Assembly: GCA_964019415.1 (NCBI GenBank)
Contig: OZ025887.1
Coordinates: forward strand, 5,264,450 to 5,328,449
Direction: 5' to 3'
Length of the DNA stretch: 64,000 bases
Source of the DNA: Ianthella basta
Lineage: Eukaryota > Porifera > Demospongiae > Verongiida > Ianthellidae
Shown piece by piece: positions 33,233-52,689 of this stretch; the stretch's first letter is position 1, and the number at the start of each line of letters is the position of its first letter. Under the pieces are notes generated by a model. The model made no database searches and was not told the DNA's origin. It worked only from the letters and a program-made list of their open reading frames with translations. The translations under genes were made by a program, and so were the position numbers.

Positions 33233-35032
33233 TTATTGTGGGTCTGTCTGTTCAGGAGGCTGTTGCGATGGTATCTTGTTGGAGAATTTCTTTAGTTTAG
33301 CCACAAAGAAGCCGTCCATGTTGTGAGTGTGAGGGTAGAACCGCCGACATTCATTGATAGACGGATGAAAGCGTTTCTCTCTAAACTTAGTGAGTCCCTT
33401 CTCTCCAAAGCTCAGGCCTGTGGACACCACCTTGACGTGTCTTTTCTTCAGAGCATAGTCCACAACCCCTTCATTCTCCTCCACCAGCACAGAGCAAGTT
33501 GAATACACAATGTATCCACCTGTTTTGGACGATGCCGTCACTGAGTCAATGGCCGCTAGAATCAACTCCTTCTGTAGGTGTGAACATCTGTGGATGTCCT
33601 TCTCAGATTTGTTTGCTTTCACAGCGGGGTCCTTTGACACTACTCCAGTACCACTACACGGTGCATCAAGGAGAATCCGATCAAAGTTCCCCACCACCTT
33701 GGGGAATTCTCTCCCGTCATAATTGCACACAAGGACATTACTGATGCCCAAACGATGCAAGTTGCCCACAAGCGACTTTGTGCGATCCCTCTTGGCATCA
33801 TTCGCATACAGCACGCCCGTGTTCTTCATCAGCGATGCAATGTAAGTGGTCTTTCCACCTGGAGCAGCACACATGTCAAGGATCCTCTCGTTCTCTTGAG
33901 GAGCCAGAGCCATCACTGGTAGCATGGAAGAAGCGCCCTGGATGATGTAGTGCCCAGCGAGGTACTCGGGTGTGGCACCAATAGGCACCTGGCTGTCGTA
34001 CACCACAAGACCCACCTTGGACCACTTCCCAATGGGGTCCAAGTTCACGCCCCTGTTAATCAGTGCTTGCGCTAAGTCCCGCCTCCTGGTCTTGAGTGTG
34101 TTGGTGCGAACAGTCACTGGCCGATCAACTTCATTAGCATCTAAGAATTCCACAAGTTCTGCCAGCGGAATTAAGTCCACAAATTTTTCTGTGAGGAATT
34201 CATTGTACCCATAGTAGGACATGACATCTTTCTTCAATAGGGAGACGTATTCCCACCGTGAACGACCCTCCTGGTGCAAGCGCTTAAAGTTGCACAAGAC
34301 GTGAACCACTTCTTTGAGGCGGTGGCCAATCTCAGGAAGGTCTGGAGGGTTCTCCTCCTCATCTGCTAGCTGCTCTGCAGTGGGAAGTTGGTACACCGAT
34401 TGGGCTTCTTCTGCAGTCCTCCTAAGCTCTGCTGCCTCCTCAGTCTTGGCCTTTGCTCTTCTTCTGTCCAGTCGATGCGCTTTCTTCTCTACCGTTAGCA
34501 GCCCACTCCCATCACCACCAGCTTTTTCCTCATCGTCAGAGTCCGACGAACTGTCTCCTCCCGACCCATTTTCGCTGCTAAACTCGTCAGGAGGTAAATC
34601 CAAGTCACTGCCACTGCCTTCTTCCCCGACAGAGTCGTCCTGATAAACCTCTTTAGAAAGAAACAGATCTCCCAGCGCTCCGTCCACTGGCTCGCTTACA
34701 TCACTCCTATTTCGCTTCGCTCTCTTTGCAGCTGGCGGAGACGGCGCCGATTCTTGCTCACTGTCTGGATCAGTTTCTGCGCCTGACGTGTCCGCCTCCT
34801 CTTCGGCCGTGTGCTTTACAACAGCAGCAGACTTCGCCTTTCGCTTTCGCAACTCGTTGAGAGCAGCTTTCTCCAGACGCTTCTTCGCTCTCTTCTTCTG
34901 CAGGCTGCTCAATGGTTTCGTGCGAATCTTTTGCGGCTGCAAATGCTTTGGCAGATCTGGAGGCCCTTGCTTCCTTGATTTCTTTCCGGGCCCTTTCTGT
35001 CTCAGCTCTTTCAGATCTTTCTTCCTTCCCAT
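33233..35032 (-). CDS. NOP2: rRNA (cytosine-5)-methyltransferase NOP2/NSUN1
   Basis: A single uninterrupted exon of 599 codons. The N-terminal third is a Lys/Arg-rich then Asp/Glu/Ser-rich disordered region typical of nucleolar NOP2. The catalytic domain carries the SAM-binding motif DMCAAPGGKTTYIA, the proline-cysteine motif LLDAPCSGTG and the catalytic cysteine in VYSTCS, both cysteines being the hallmark of the NSUN/Nop2 RNA m5C family. It ends RRFYPHTHNMDGFFVAKLKK, as in NOP2. NOP2 methylates large-subunit rRNA and is needed for 60S ribosome assembly. An upstream in-frame ATG at 35083 exists, but MGRKKDLKELRQKGPGKKSR at 35032 matches the usual MGRK start of the family, so I chose it. It shares a 118-bp upstream region with the next gene. 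Confidence 0.96.
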   Translation of the reverse strand: MGRKKDLKELRQKGPGKKSRKQGPPDLPKHLQPQKIRTKPLSSLQKKRAKKRLEKAALNELRKRKAKSAAVVKHTAEEEADTSGAETDPDSEQESAPSPPAAKRAKRNRSDVSEPVDGALGDLFLSKEVYQDDSVGEEGSGSDLDLPPDEFSSENGSGGDSSSDSDDEEKAGGDGSGLLTVEKKAHRLDRRRAKAKTEEAAELRRTAEEAQSVYQLPTAEQLADEEENPPDLPEIGHRLKEVVHVLCNFKRLHQEGRSRWEYVSLLKKDVMSYYGYNEFLTEKFVDLIPLAELVEFLDANEVDRPVTVRTNTLKTRRRDLAQALINRGVNLDPIGKWSKVGLVVYDSQVPIGATPEYLAGHYIIQGASSMLPVMALAPQENERILDMCAAPGGKTTYIASLMKNTGVLYANDAKRDRTKSLVGNLHRLGISNVLVCNYDGREFPKVVGNFDRILLDAPCSGTGVVSKDPAVKANKSEKDIHRCSHLQKELILAAIDSVTASSKTGGYIVYSTCSVLVEENEGVVDYALKKRHVKVVSTGLSFGEKGLTKFREKRFHPSINECRRFYPHTHNMDGFFVAKLKKFSNKIPSQQPPEQTDPQ

Positions 35033-35150
35033 TTCCCTGCCTGCTCGTACATAGGGTTGTACTACACGTGTATCACGTGGCACTGGGCGTGCGCAAATGG
35101 AAACTGCGATAGTTATTTTGGCGGTAAATTAGAATTAGGTTGCTTTTGGA
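35033..35150. promoter_or_regulatory. Compact bidirectional promoter, NOP2 and the 35151 gene
   Basis: Only 118 bases separate the chosen NOP2 start (minus) from the ATG of the divergent gene (plus). The stretch includes a cacgtg E-box-like palindrome (35076-35081, with another acacgtg at 35065-35071). No TATA box is evident, as expected for housekeeping bidirectional promoters. Confidence 0.5.
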
Positions 35151-39463
<4,313 letters not shown>

Positions 39464-39607
39464 ATTCAAAATCATATGCACACAAGAGTTTGTATTGAAG
39501 TTCGCAAAAACAAAAATAAAGAAAAGATGCTACAAATTCGTGTATAAATAAAATGGGACACGGTCCCTTGAGAAGGGTGTTAGTTAAATACTACCAACAG
39601 TGTTACG

Positions 39608-41787
39608 TCACAGTAAAATAGAAATATTGAGCATTTCTGCTACAGCACCTATCAGCACACCAAACAGGCAGCCCCACAACACAGTCCAGTCCAAGTGCTT
39701 AAATATTAGTTTGAACAGTCTGCCTGTGAGCTTCCACTTGCCAATACGCTCCATCCTCCATGCAAGGAACTTGTCCATCTCTGCCCTCAGCTTGGCACTG
39801 CTGAAGGACTACAATAGGACGGGGGAAATCACATTCAAGCGTATGTCACCAAGAAGCAATAGGAGTGCAATGTGATTTGGTAAGTGAACAAATTTGGATC
39901 TATAACACTTAAAAATGGCAACCAAGGGGTGTCTGTGCGATTTAGAGCAGGAGGCTCGAGGGTGCAAACTATTACATAAAGTGATCGCACACTACTATAG
40001 GCTGAGTGAAGCACAACCAACGTACAATCTATCAGATACTGAGGTACTGTGATGTGCACATAGATGGCTAATCACTGCTGATGTACGTACCTCTGTACCA
40101 TCTGAGAGCTCCTGCATGACTAGGGGAGCTGACTCGGCACAAAGGCCCAAGATGAAGGGTTTGATGATGGAGTGAACTTGCTGTCTAGTAAGACCAAGTT
40201 GCTCCAAATCATATCCTTCTGGCTCCTGGTAGACCCGGTCCAGATGATCAGCCACACACTGACTGGCCTCAACAGAGCTCAGAGCTGATTCAATGCTGTC
40301 CTTAATGTGCAAACTTGCCGATGCCTTCTGCAGCTGCTGCGAGATGTACCTCTCAAGGAACTCAGAGTCAAACAGCATGTTGAGGATGACGTCCTTCATG
40401 ATCCTCTTAATCTGTTTGTGTCTTTTACTAATAATCCTGCCATACAGACAACAGAGAGACACTGAATGCAAGATATAGTAGGTCTCCCAACATACTGTAT
40501 ATATACCATGGCATTCATGTGTTGGTAAGGCACCCTATACAAATTCCATGGCCATGCTATGCATAATTATTATACAAATAGCTATAGAAGTACAGCTATA
40601 AATATACAGCACAGCTGTATATGCACATTACATCAGTTACTGGAATGTTCATGGAGTAGTTGCATGTGGTGAACAAGAATCACTTGAGCTTTCACTCACC
40701 CCACTCCTGGGAAGAAGGGAATGCCATAAAATAGGGACACATTGGCCACAAGGTTTGTAATTCCACTGAATGTCCCAAAGAAACCCATTGCAGTGAGGAA
40801 TCCTGATGCTGTCAAGAGGTTACAATGATCACCTGTGTCTTTAAAGACGGTCTCAGCTATCGTCAACAGGATCAATCCAAGGACAAGTAGGAACATGGTA
40901 CAACTAAGGCCAAGAGCAGCTTTGTAAAGGCAGCAAGCTCGACAACACCCAACACAGCGCTGACGGCAATCTTTTTCTGAAAGATTTGATTCACTTGACT
41001 GACGAGACAAGAGACCCTCATCAAGCTCCTTCAGAAATCCTTGTTGGTCAGTTCTTAGCAGCTCAGTCTACAATAAGCAAACAACACAGATCAAAGGGGG
41101 AATTGCTTTTGCAGTTAGCCACTGCGAGGCAATAGATTGAAAGGGTAATCACTGGATATTACGCCTGACCTACCAACTACACCAGTATTGGTGTCTCAAC
41201 CAATAGGGCTTCGTGCCCCCCTGCCAACTGAGACACCAATACTGGTGTAGTTGGTAGGTCAGGCGTAATATCTAGTGATTACCCTTTCAACACAGATCAA
41301 GACTTACGTAGTCCTCACTTGCACAGCTGTACACAAAACTAAGACGGTGCAAGCTGAAATCTAATCTAAATAAATAATATAAAATTGGAGAGGCTAGGAG
41401 ATGGTTGTGGGTAAGTGTTACATATTAGCTAACTACTGTAGCTACAGAACTATTTCAATAAAATATAGCTAGAAGCATAGGCCAAACAGCAGAAGCAGCT
41501 GAAGGTAACCAAAACACGTAACTTCCCAATCAATGTGAATTAGAGCTGGCTATGTGGACTGTGCAATCTTTAAGCAGAAAAACATCAGCAGAGACGGATT
41601 CTCCACCAGATCAATTTTGGCACACTATTAAATTAACACGAGCTGCCATGAGTCTCAGTACAACGTTACTCCCTACCCAAGCCAAGCGTACCGTTAGCTC
41701 ACTGTAATCCGAGCCCTCTATACTCCCCGTGCGGTGAGCGCGGTTAAAGCTAAGGGACAGCCGCGACGTTGTACCTGTGTTCTTCAT
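39608..41787 (-). CDS. DUF445-like multi-pass membrane protein (336 aa)
   Basis: Minus-strand exons are 41787-41692, 41067-40700, 40436-40091 and 39808-39608, summing to 1011 nt with matching phases. After a Ser/Thr-rich cytosolic N terminus and a Cys-rich juxtamembrane stretch (CVGCCRACCLY) comes a first membrane helix (TMFLLVLGLILLTIAETVF). The family-like signature follows: a second hydrophobic segment with GTFSGITNLVANVSLFYGIP, then PFFPGVGIISKRHKQI. A long helical domain and a last helix WTVLWGCLFGVLIGAVAEML follow. The pattern of a membrane hairpin before PxPGxGIIxKR, a helical middle and a C-terminal glycine-rich helix resembles DUF445/YheB proteins, best known in bacteria and of unknown function. 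The alternative is an uncharacterised animal membrane protein. Exon 1 is the least certain exon. Confidence 0.75.
41138..41290. repeat. Near-perfect 62-bp stem hairpin in intron 1 of the DUF445-like gene
   Basis: The left arm (41138-41199, ttgaaagggtaatcactgga...) and right arm (41229-41290) are reverse complements with a single mismatch (actgg against ctagt). A loop of about 29 bases separates them. A young foldback element is the simplest reading. Confidence 0.9.
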
Positions 41788-41879
41788 TGCCCATAGTCTC
41801 GCGGGGCAGCCCCTTGTCTTCCGGTCTTGCGTAACCCGCCCACCCGCGTACCCGAAGCGCAATACCGGAAATGGTCTGG

Positions 41880-42369
41880 CCCACCATTTTTCGGGAGGCG
41901 TGGTCTCTAAAAATGGCAGTTTAGCAAGGTCAGCAATTTGATCCTGTGCTTAGCTTGTCTAATTCAGTACAGTTATAACCATGTGGCTTATATTCACGTT
42001 TCATTCATTACAGCATCGATTTCAATCCAGTTCTTTGCCCCGGGACGTGACTGTTTATATAAAAGTCCAGAATTATTGTGTAAAATTGTTGATTTAATTG
42101 TCAACTCGTCAATTAGAGCTAAACTAGTAAAGTGCATTCTTAATATCATTTCTATTCTTAATTTCCTTGTTTAGACTGTTAGTTGTACGTAATCACACTT
42201 AATGCTCATTGTCCAGGTTTAAAAGTTTAACTGTTTTGTATGCAACTATTTGTTTTGTCCTCTATAGCTTTATAGATAGGCCCCGCCCCTTGCCTATACT
42301 TAACATTACTCATTCACACACTCACCACTAAACTGTGTTAGTTGCATGTATGCACATGTATTGTGAGCC
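41880..42369. other. Intergenic between the DUF445-like gene and DCLRE1C
   Basis: Divergent spacing of about 580 bases between start codons. It includes a short CpG-rich part (41690-41900) at the DUF445-like first exon and AT-rich sequence near DCLRE1C. No further gene is seen. Confidence 0.5.
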
Positions 42370-47210
<4,841 letters not shown>

Positions 47211-47392
47211 CACTTTGTGCTTTAAGGTTAAGTCGCATGTTGTGCAATGTATGTATATATGTATATGAATCCTGCACCAGAATGTATGTAGTTATGTAAT
47301 TAAGCATGGCGTTTCGTATATGCCAGTTCGGCCAATGAAATGATAGGACGTCGGTACGCGCACCTTTTTGTTATTGTGCAATAAATATCAAG

Positions 47393-48293
47393 ATGGCTTC
47401 TGCTCTTAAGATTGTGTTGATAGCGCTCATCTCCACTGCTGTGACGGCACTCGTAGTATCCAATGCCTTCTACCAGAAGAAACAGTTCTATCCTTCGGTT
47501 GTTTACTTGGTGCGATCGAGTCCCAGTATGGGGGTAAGTTGGTTGTTTACTTGTCACGTTTCTGATTAATTCGAGAGTGCATGCTGTCTTCCCTTCAGGT
47601 ACTTTACGTCCAAGGCTTTGTTATGGTATGGGTCTTAGGTCAGATGCTGAGGAAGCTATTTTTTGGGAGTCTTCAAGCCGCTGAAGTTGAGGTAGCTTTA
47701 GAGTTGCAGCCTCTGATTCATACCCCATAGATGTATCCTCCAGTGTATGCCCTCCCTTCCCCCGCAGCACATGGTGGAAGAGTTTTGGTACGCTGTTCCT
47801 GAAACCTGCCTACTGTTTGCTGCATTCCGTGAAGACTTCTCCCCAATCTTTGTGGGCACGCTGACTCTACTCTTCTTCTTCAAGGCATTCCATTGGCTGG
47901 CTGATGTCCGCATTGACTTTGTAAGTGCGCATGTGCTCACGAGTGCCAGTCCAAATGCACATGCTCTTATTCATGATAACCAGAGGTATCCCATCTCCCC
48001 TTTCAGAGTAGGGGTGATAAGTTAGGGTGGAATTGTAAATGTGGGTGCTGTTGGAAGTGCCTTTCATTGGATGGTCACACATATTGTTATCTCTTCCTAC
48101 TCCCTCTCCTCCTGTCAGATGGAGCGAACCCCTCTGATCACTAGGAAGTTTCACGCCCGGGCCACATGCATGATCAGTCTTCTTGTGTTCTGCGATGCCT
48201 TCCTCATGGGGAAGTGTCTCTCACAAATTTGGGTCACAGGGCCTTCAGTGCAGATGGTGTTTGCACTGGAGGTGAGCCCCATACACCACCTAA

Positions 48294-48332
<39 letters not shown>

Positions 48333-48873
48333 CGTGTGCATGCGCGTGCGTGCGTGTGTGTGCGTGTGCGTGTGCGTGCGCGTGCGTGTGTGTGTGCGTG
48401 TGCGCGTGTGTGTGTGTGAGGGGGAGGGGGAGTGGGGTGGATATGGCTATAAGGGCCAATCTGCCATTTTATGTTGTTTATCCTGGGGAGCATTGCCTCA
48501 GCACCCAGATCTTGTGTACACATCATGCATACTGCACAGGTGCGTTACAGGCTCCATTGTACTACACAGCACCTCCCAATCATGTCATGCCATTGTACCA
48601 GGCAGTGTTGTCAACATCACCACCCATCTGTACACTTGCGGCAGCTCGTATTGGTGTGTGTGCCTCTCCGTGCAGTATGCCGTCCTGTTGCTCCTTGCTC
48701 TGGACATCGCGGCAAAGTATATCCTAAACACAATTGACCTGCAGAGTGAAAACCCATGGGAGAACAAGACAGTCTACATGGCGTATGTGGAAGTGGTGCT
48801 AGGTACGTCAGTGCCACAGTGGGCATCACACACTCTGTGCCTGCACTACTGGAGCACTGTCAAGCAACCTGCA

Positions 48874-48904
<31 letters not shown>

Positions 48905-48953
48905 GCATGCGTGTGTGTGTGTGTGTGTGTGCGTGTGCATGCGTGTGTGTGTG

Positions 48954-48985
<32 letters not shown>

Positions 48986-51249
48986 TGCATGCGTGCGTGC
49001 ATGTGTGTGTTATGTGTGCGTGTGTTCTGTGTGTTGTAGGGTTCCTCAAGGTCACTTCTTACTTTGCGTTCATGGTGTTTATGGCCAAAGTCCATATTTT
49101 CCCTCTTTACATCACACGGCGTGTGTTCATTGCTACCAAGTAAGTTACTGCGCCAATTGCATGTGTCTTTATTCAAGTGCATGGATGGTGTGCGTGTGTG
49201 TGTGTGTGCGCGTGTGCGTGTGTGTGTGCTGCTACACATATTTGCCTATATGTCATGTAGGAAGTTTAAGAAGAGCATTCAAGACGTCATCCTTTCCAGA
49301 AGAGCCATTTACAACCTCAACAACGTGTAAGCCCCACCCACCAACTAGCCATGTTTGTGGTTCTGTTTGTGATCATGTGACACTCTTAGCCCCTCCCCCT
49401 CACCTCCAGCTATCCAGACGTCACACCAGCGGAACTGGAAATAGTGGACAGCATTTGCATTGTCTGCCGTGAGGAAATGGTCAACCAGTGCAAGAAGCTT
49501 CCCTGTGGACACATCTTCCACACCGCCTGCCTCCGCTCTTGGTTCCAGCGTCAGCAGCTCTGTCCCACCTGCCGCTCCAGCCTGCCAAGTGAAGCCACAG
49601 AACAGCAGCCGATGAGGCAGCGCCCACAACAGCAGGACAGGGAGCCTGTGCATCCAGTACAGCAAGGACAAGATGGTGTGTGTGCATGTGTGTGGTGTGG
49701 TGTGTGTGCGTGTGTGTGTGTGGTGTGTGCATGTGTGTGGTGTGGTGTGTGTGCGTGTGTGTGTGTGGTGTGTGTGCATGTGTGTGGTGTGTGCGTGTGT
49801 GTGTGGTAATACTGGTGATGTGTAAGTCATGTGATGGTCATGTGACCTGTGCTCCTGCTGTAGGCCCACCTCTTCCCCAGCAGTTCCCTGGTTGGGTACC
49901 CCCACAGCCCCAAGCTCCTCACCCTAACTTTGAGGAGCCGGAAGTAACCCCAGAGCAGGAGCACACTGACAGAGGCAACGAACCACCTGAGGTCCAACAG
50001 GACAGCAGTGATACTGCAAGACCAAAGCAAAAGGAGGCCGCTCAACCCGCTAATGGGAAGCCGTTGTCCTTTGAGGAGTGGATGACTGCTTTAGGTGGCA
50101 CTGGTCCCATACCCAACCCTCAGGCAATGCCTCAAGGGGCTTTCCCAGCCTCTCACCTCCTCCCGCCTGTCCCCCCACACTTCATGCCGTTAGGTAAGGC
50201 CAGTTGACAAGGCAATGATGTGCCTGCAAGGAATTGCAAACTATTCGTATATGGAAGAAGTTTAATTGTGTACTTCTGGATATGTATTGGAGTTGGGTTA
50301 GAGAGTGTATAGGAGAAAATGTGCTCAGACAAGATGTGATGACACTGAGTTTGACAGTATAGAGTTGGTTCTGTGGTTCAGTCCTTCTGATGTGTCGATC
50401 CCTTGCGCAGGAACTACCAACACTGACCTTCGCTCCCTCAGGCTCAGCCGCCTGAGTGAGGAAGAGCTGCAAGCTCTAGAAGGCACAGAGCGGGAGAGTC
50501 TGGAGACACGAGTTGCTGTCTTGAGAAACATCCAGCTTCTCCTGGACAGTGCTGTGAATCAGATGAACCAGTACTACGCTGTGACCGGGAAGTGAGTACA
50601 CCTGCATGGCGTTTGTCAGATTTTGTCTATGATACTACACAACACCACACATCCAACATGTGTCCATTCAAATTTGAAATGAACACTTCATATCTTCTTC
50701 CTATCGTGCATGCACAGGTTGCCTTTTCAAGACAGCATACTGCTGACAGATGTTGGCAGATCTAGCAAGAAGCAAGCTTCTTCTGCTGAGTTTCCCCTCT
50801 CCTCTTCAACACCGAGGGATAAAGAAAAGAAGAAGGAGAGAGAGACCAAGGAAGGGGAGGGAGGTGGCACAACTCTGTTTGCGAGCACACCCGCAGTGGA
50901 TCGCAGCCAAAGCTGGGCACCCCAGAGCACATCCAACTCCCCATCTGTGTTCCAGAGTCTACTGCAGGACAAGAGCAATGAAGCAGAGTTGGTGCAGTCT
51001 CCCTCACCAGAAACAGGGGGAACCTCCTCGGAGCCTCCCCAGTCACAGCCCCTGTCCCGTAGTATCAGTACTCCTGCCACATCAGATAGTGAACTCAGAC
51101 AACGCAGGCTGGAAAGGTTGGAGAGTATGAAGAAGTCAAATTCAAACAGCACCACACAGGAGAAGGAGAAGGCATCGTTACTGTCAAATCCTTCTGGCGA
51201 AGAAGACAGAAGGGAGGTTGGTGGAGAAACAGACGAAGTACTGCAGTAA
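47393..51249 (+). CDS. SYVN1: E3 ubiquitin ligase synoviolin/HRD1
   Basis: Eleven exons sum to 2142 nt (713 aa): 47393-47533, 47599-47691, 47768-47920, 48119-48271, 48676-48802, 49040-49139, 49261-49326, 49410-49675, 49864-50193, 50411-50591 and 50718-51249. It starts [17 protein letters not shown] as the first membrane helix and continues with the conserved [32 protein letters not shown] and [15 protein letters not shown] segments of the multi-span HRD1 membrane domain. A RING-H2 finger follows: CIVC, then [14 protein letters not shown] and CPTC. The C-terminal half is Pro/Gln- and Ser-rich, including [15 protein letters not shown], which resembles the HRD1 HAF-H region. HRD1 sits in the ER membrane and ubiquitinates misfolded proteins for ERAD. 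Confidence 0.97.
48296..48420. repeat. (TG)n/(CG)n mixed alternating tract, SYVN1 intron 4
   Basis: Alternating purine-pyrimidine sequence with many cgtgcg steps over about 125 bases. It is a strong Z-DNA candidate by composition. Confidence 0.92.
48872..49012. repeat. (TG)n with CGTGCG and CATGCG steps, SYVN1 intron 5
   Basis: About 140 bases of alternating purine-pyrimidine sequence including a gcgtgcgtgcgtgc run. Confidence 0.92.
49676..49808. repeat. GT-rich tandem repeat, SYVN1 intron 8
   Basis: Repeats of about 60 bp built from gtgtgtgtgcatgtgtgtggtgtg phrases begin immediately at the exon 8 donor. Confidence 0.85.
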
Positions 51250-51349
51250 TTAGGTGCATGGGTTTTCTCGATTTCTTGCTAATTTAATCAACTTTCTTTT
51301 ATACGAATTATTACGCTACTATTGCTATAATAATTATGTGAACACTCAC

Positions 51350-52353
51350 ATGAAAATGGCGGCAAGCAGAAAGGCGGCCGCGGGCCAAAAGTCGCAGCAA
51401 GTAGCGGAAGCTAGGGAAGCATTTGAAAGTAAGAGCCCGGCCAGATTATAATTAAGGACAAATACACAACACACCAGTTCGGAGTAAATGACTTGTGGTA
51501 TTTGTCGTGCACGCAAGACCAGTGCTTAAAGAGTAGCTGTCAGCTACACGTACAAATATAGGCAGTATTCCAACATGTACCTGCGTATTGCCTGTATAGC
51601 CGAAGTGCAGCACTAATGCTGGCTCTGTGTGCTAGTTGAACATCTCGTCTGATTCCTCCGTATAGTTGTAAAGGAGATATCCAAGCTGCTCAACACTGGG
51701 TTGGATGACGACACATTACGAATATGTATCCAGCTCTGTGAGTCAGGTGTGAATCCCGAGGCCCTGGCCACTGTCATCCAGGAGCTGAGGAGGGAGGCAG
51801 CAGCATTGCAGGTGGGAGTGCTCATGTGTAAATTTTGATATAGTGCTTGTGCTTGTCACTTCTTTGAGTGTGCATTGTGTTTGCTGTATACAGTGGAATT
51901 TGTCTAAGATGGTCACTGTGTTAGGCAGCCACCTCTCTAAAACAGCCAACTCCATGGCCCCAAATAGGACTAAACATTGCAATCTACTTCTGTAAGGCAG
52001 CCACCTCTCTATACAGGTCAGTAGAAGTGGCCCAATAGTAGTTTTCGTTCCACTGTATATGAGATGGTTGGCATATTTGATCACAAGTGTGTCTCTCCTA
52101 CATCACTTGATGCATGGTCTGTTGAGCACGCACACACACACATCTCAACAGCCAACAGGCTGTACCTCCTCCCTTGCATTGCTTCCAACCACAAACTCCC
52201 CTACCTGCACCCAGGCATACTACCTCAGCCATCAATGCCATCACTTCCAGTTACATTTGTGTGTCTGTGTGATGGTACAGATTGTGACCCATGTACCCTT
52301 TTGTCCATTTCTGTCAGGAAACTGCAGGTACTTCCTCCAGCTCGTCAAGATGA
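51350..52353 (+). CDS. MZT1: Mitotic-spindle organizing protein 1 (MOZART1)
   Basis: Three exons sum to 261 nt (86 aa; human MZT1 is 82): 51350-51428, 51666-51811 and 52318-52353. The central exon carries the whole family core, [18 protein letters not shown] followed by [18 protein letters not shown], matching MZT1. Exon 1 is an Ala/Lys-rich leader; the start may be the ATG at 51350 or the one at 51356 (ATGGCGGC). The short last exon adds [14 protein letters not shown]1 binds the N-terminal extensions of gamma-tubulin complex proteins and helps recruit gamma-TuRC to spindle poles. It starts 100 bases after the SYVN1 stop on the same strand. Intron 2 holds a MITE. Confidence 0.93.
51889..52057. 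mobile_element. Tc1/mariner-type MITE in MZT1 intron 2
   Basis: The left end TACAGTGGAATTTG pairs with the right end CGTTCCACTGTA, and both carry TA. The interior contains two copies of gcagccacctctcta, and the phrase tctaagatggtcactgtgtta also occurs at 45787-45807 in DCLRE1C, so the family is dispersed. Confidence 0.75.
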
Positions 52354-52689
52354 TGCAAGAACTGTATTGTGTACAACTGGTCATTACTGCATGCATCACT
52401 CATTGTGTACATGTCCTTCCAATTGTACCTAGTTGTGTGGATGTTCTGTGACACATGGGCACTCTCATTCATCCCGTTTTAAGACGTTGGGAGTGTTCTC
52501 CTCTCGTGTAGCTGTACTGGCAGTATACAAACAGAGCAGGGCTTCGAGCTTTGTGCGACAGATCATGAGCTACAGGCCTACGACTCGACGCGCATGTACT
52601 AATGTATTACCACAATGTTCCTAACGAAGATTTAGCGTTAAGTATGCGATGACCCCGCCCACTAGTCGTGCAGAGCGGTCGACTGCAAA

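Noticed and set aside
35033-35083. Upstream ATG at 35083 as the NOP2 start
   Set aside because: The extra 17 residues do not resemble the family, while MGRKK at 35032 matches the usual NOP2 N terminus.
41260-41340. A 19-nt microexon (after tgtgtacag, before gtaagtc) in the DUF445-like gene
   Set aside because: Including it breaks the frame between exon 1 (phase 0) and exon 2 (phase 0).
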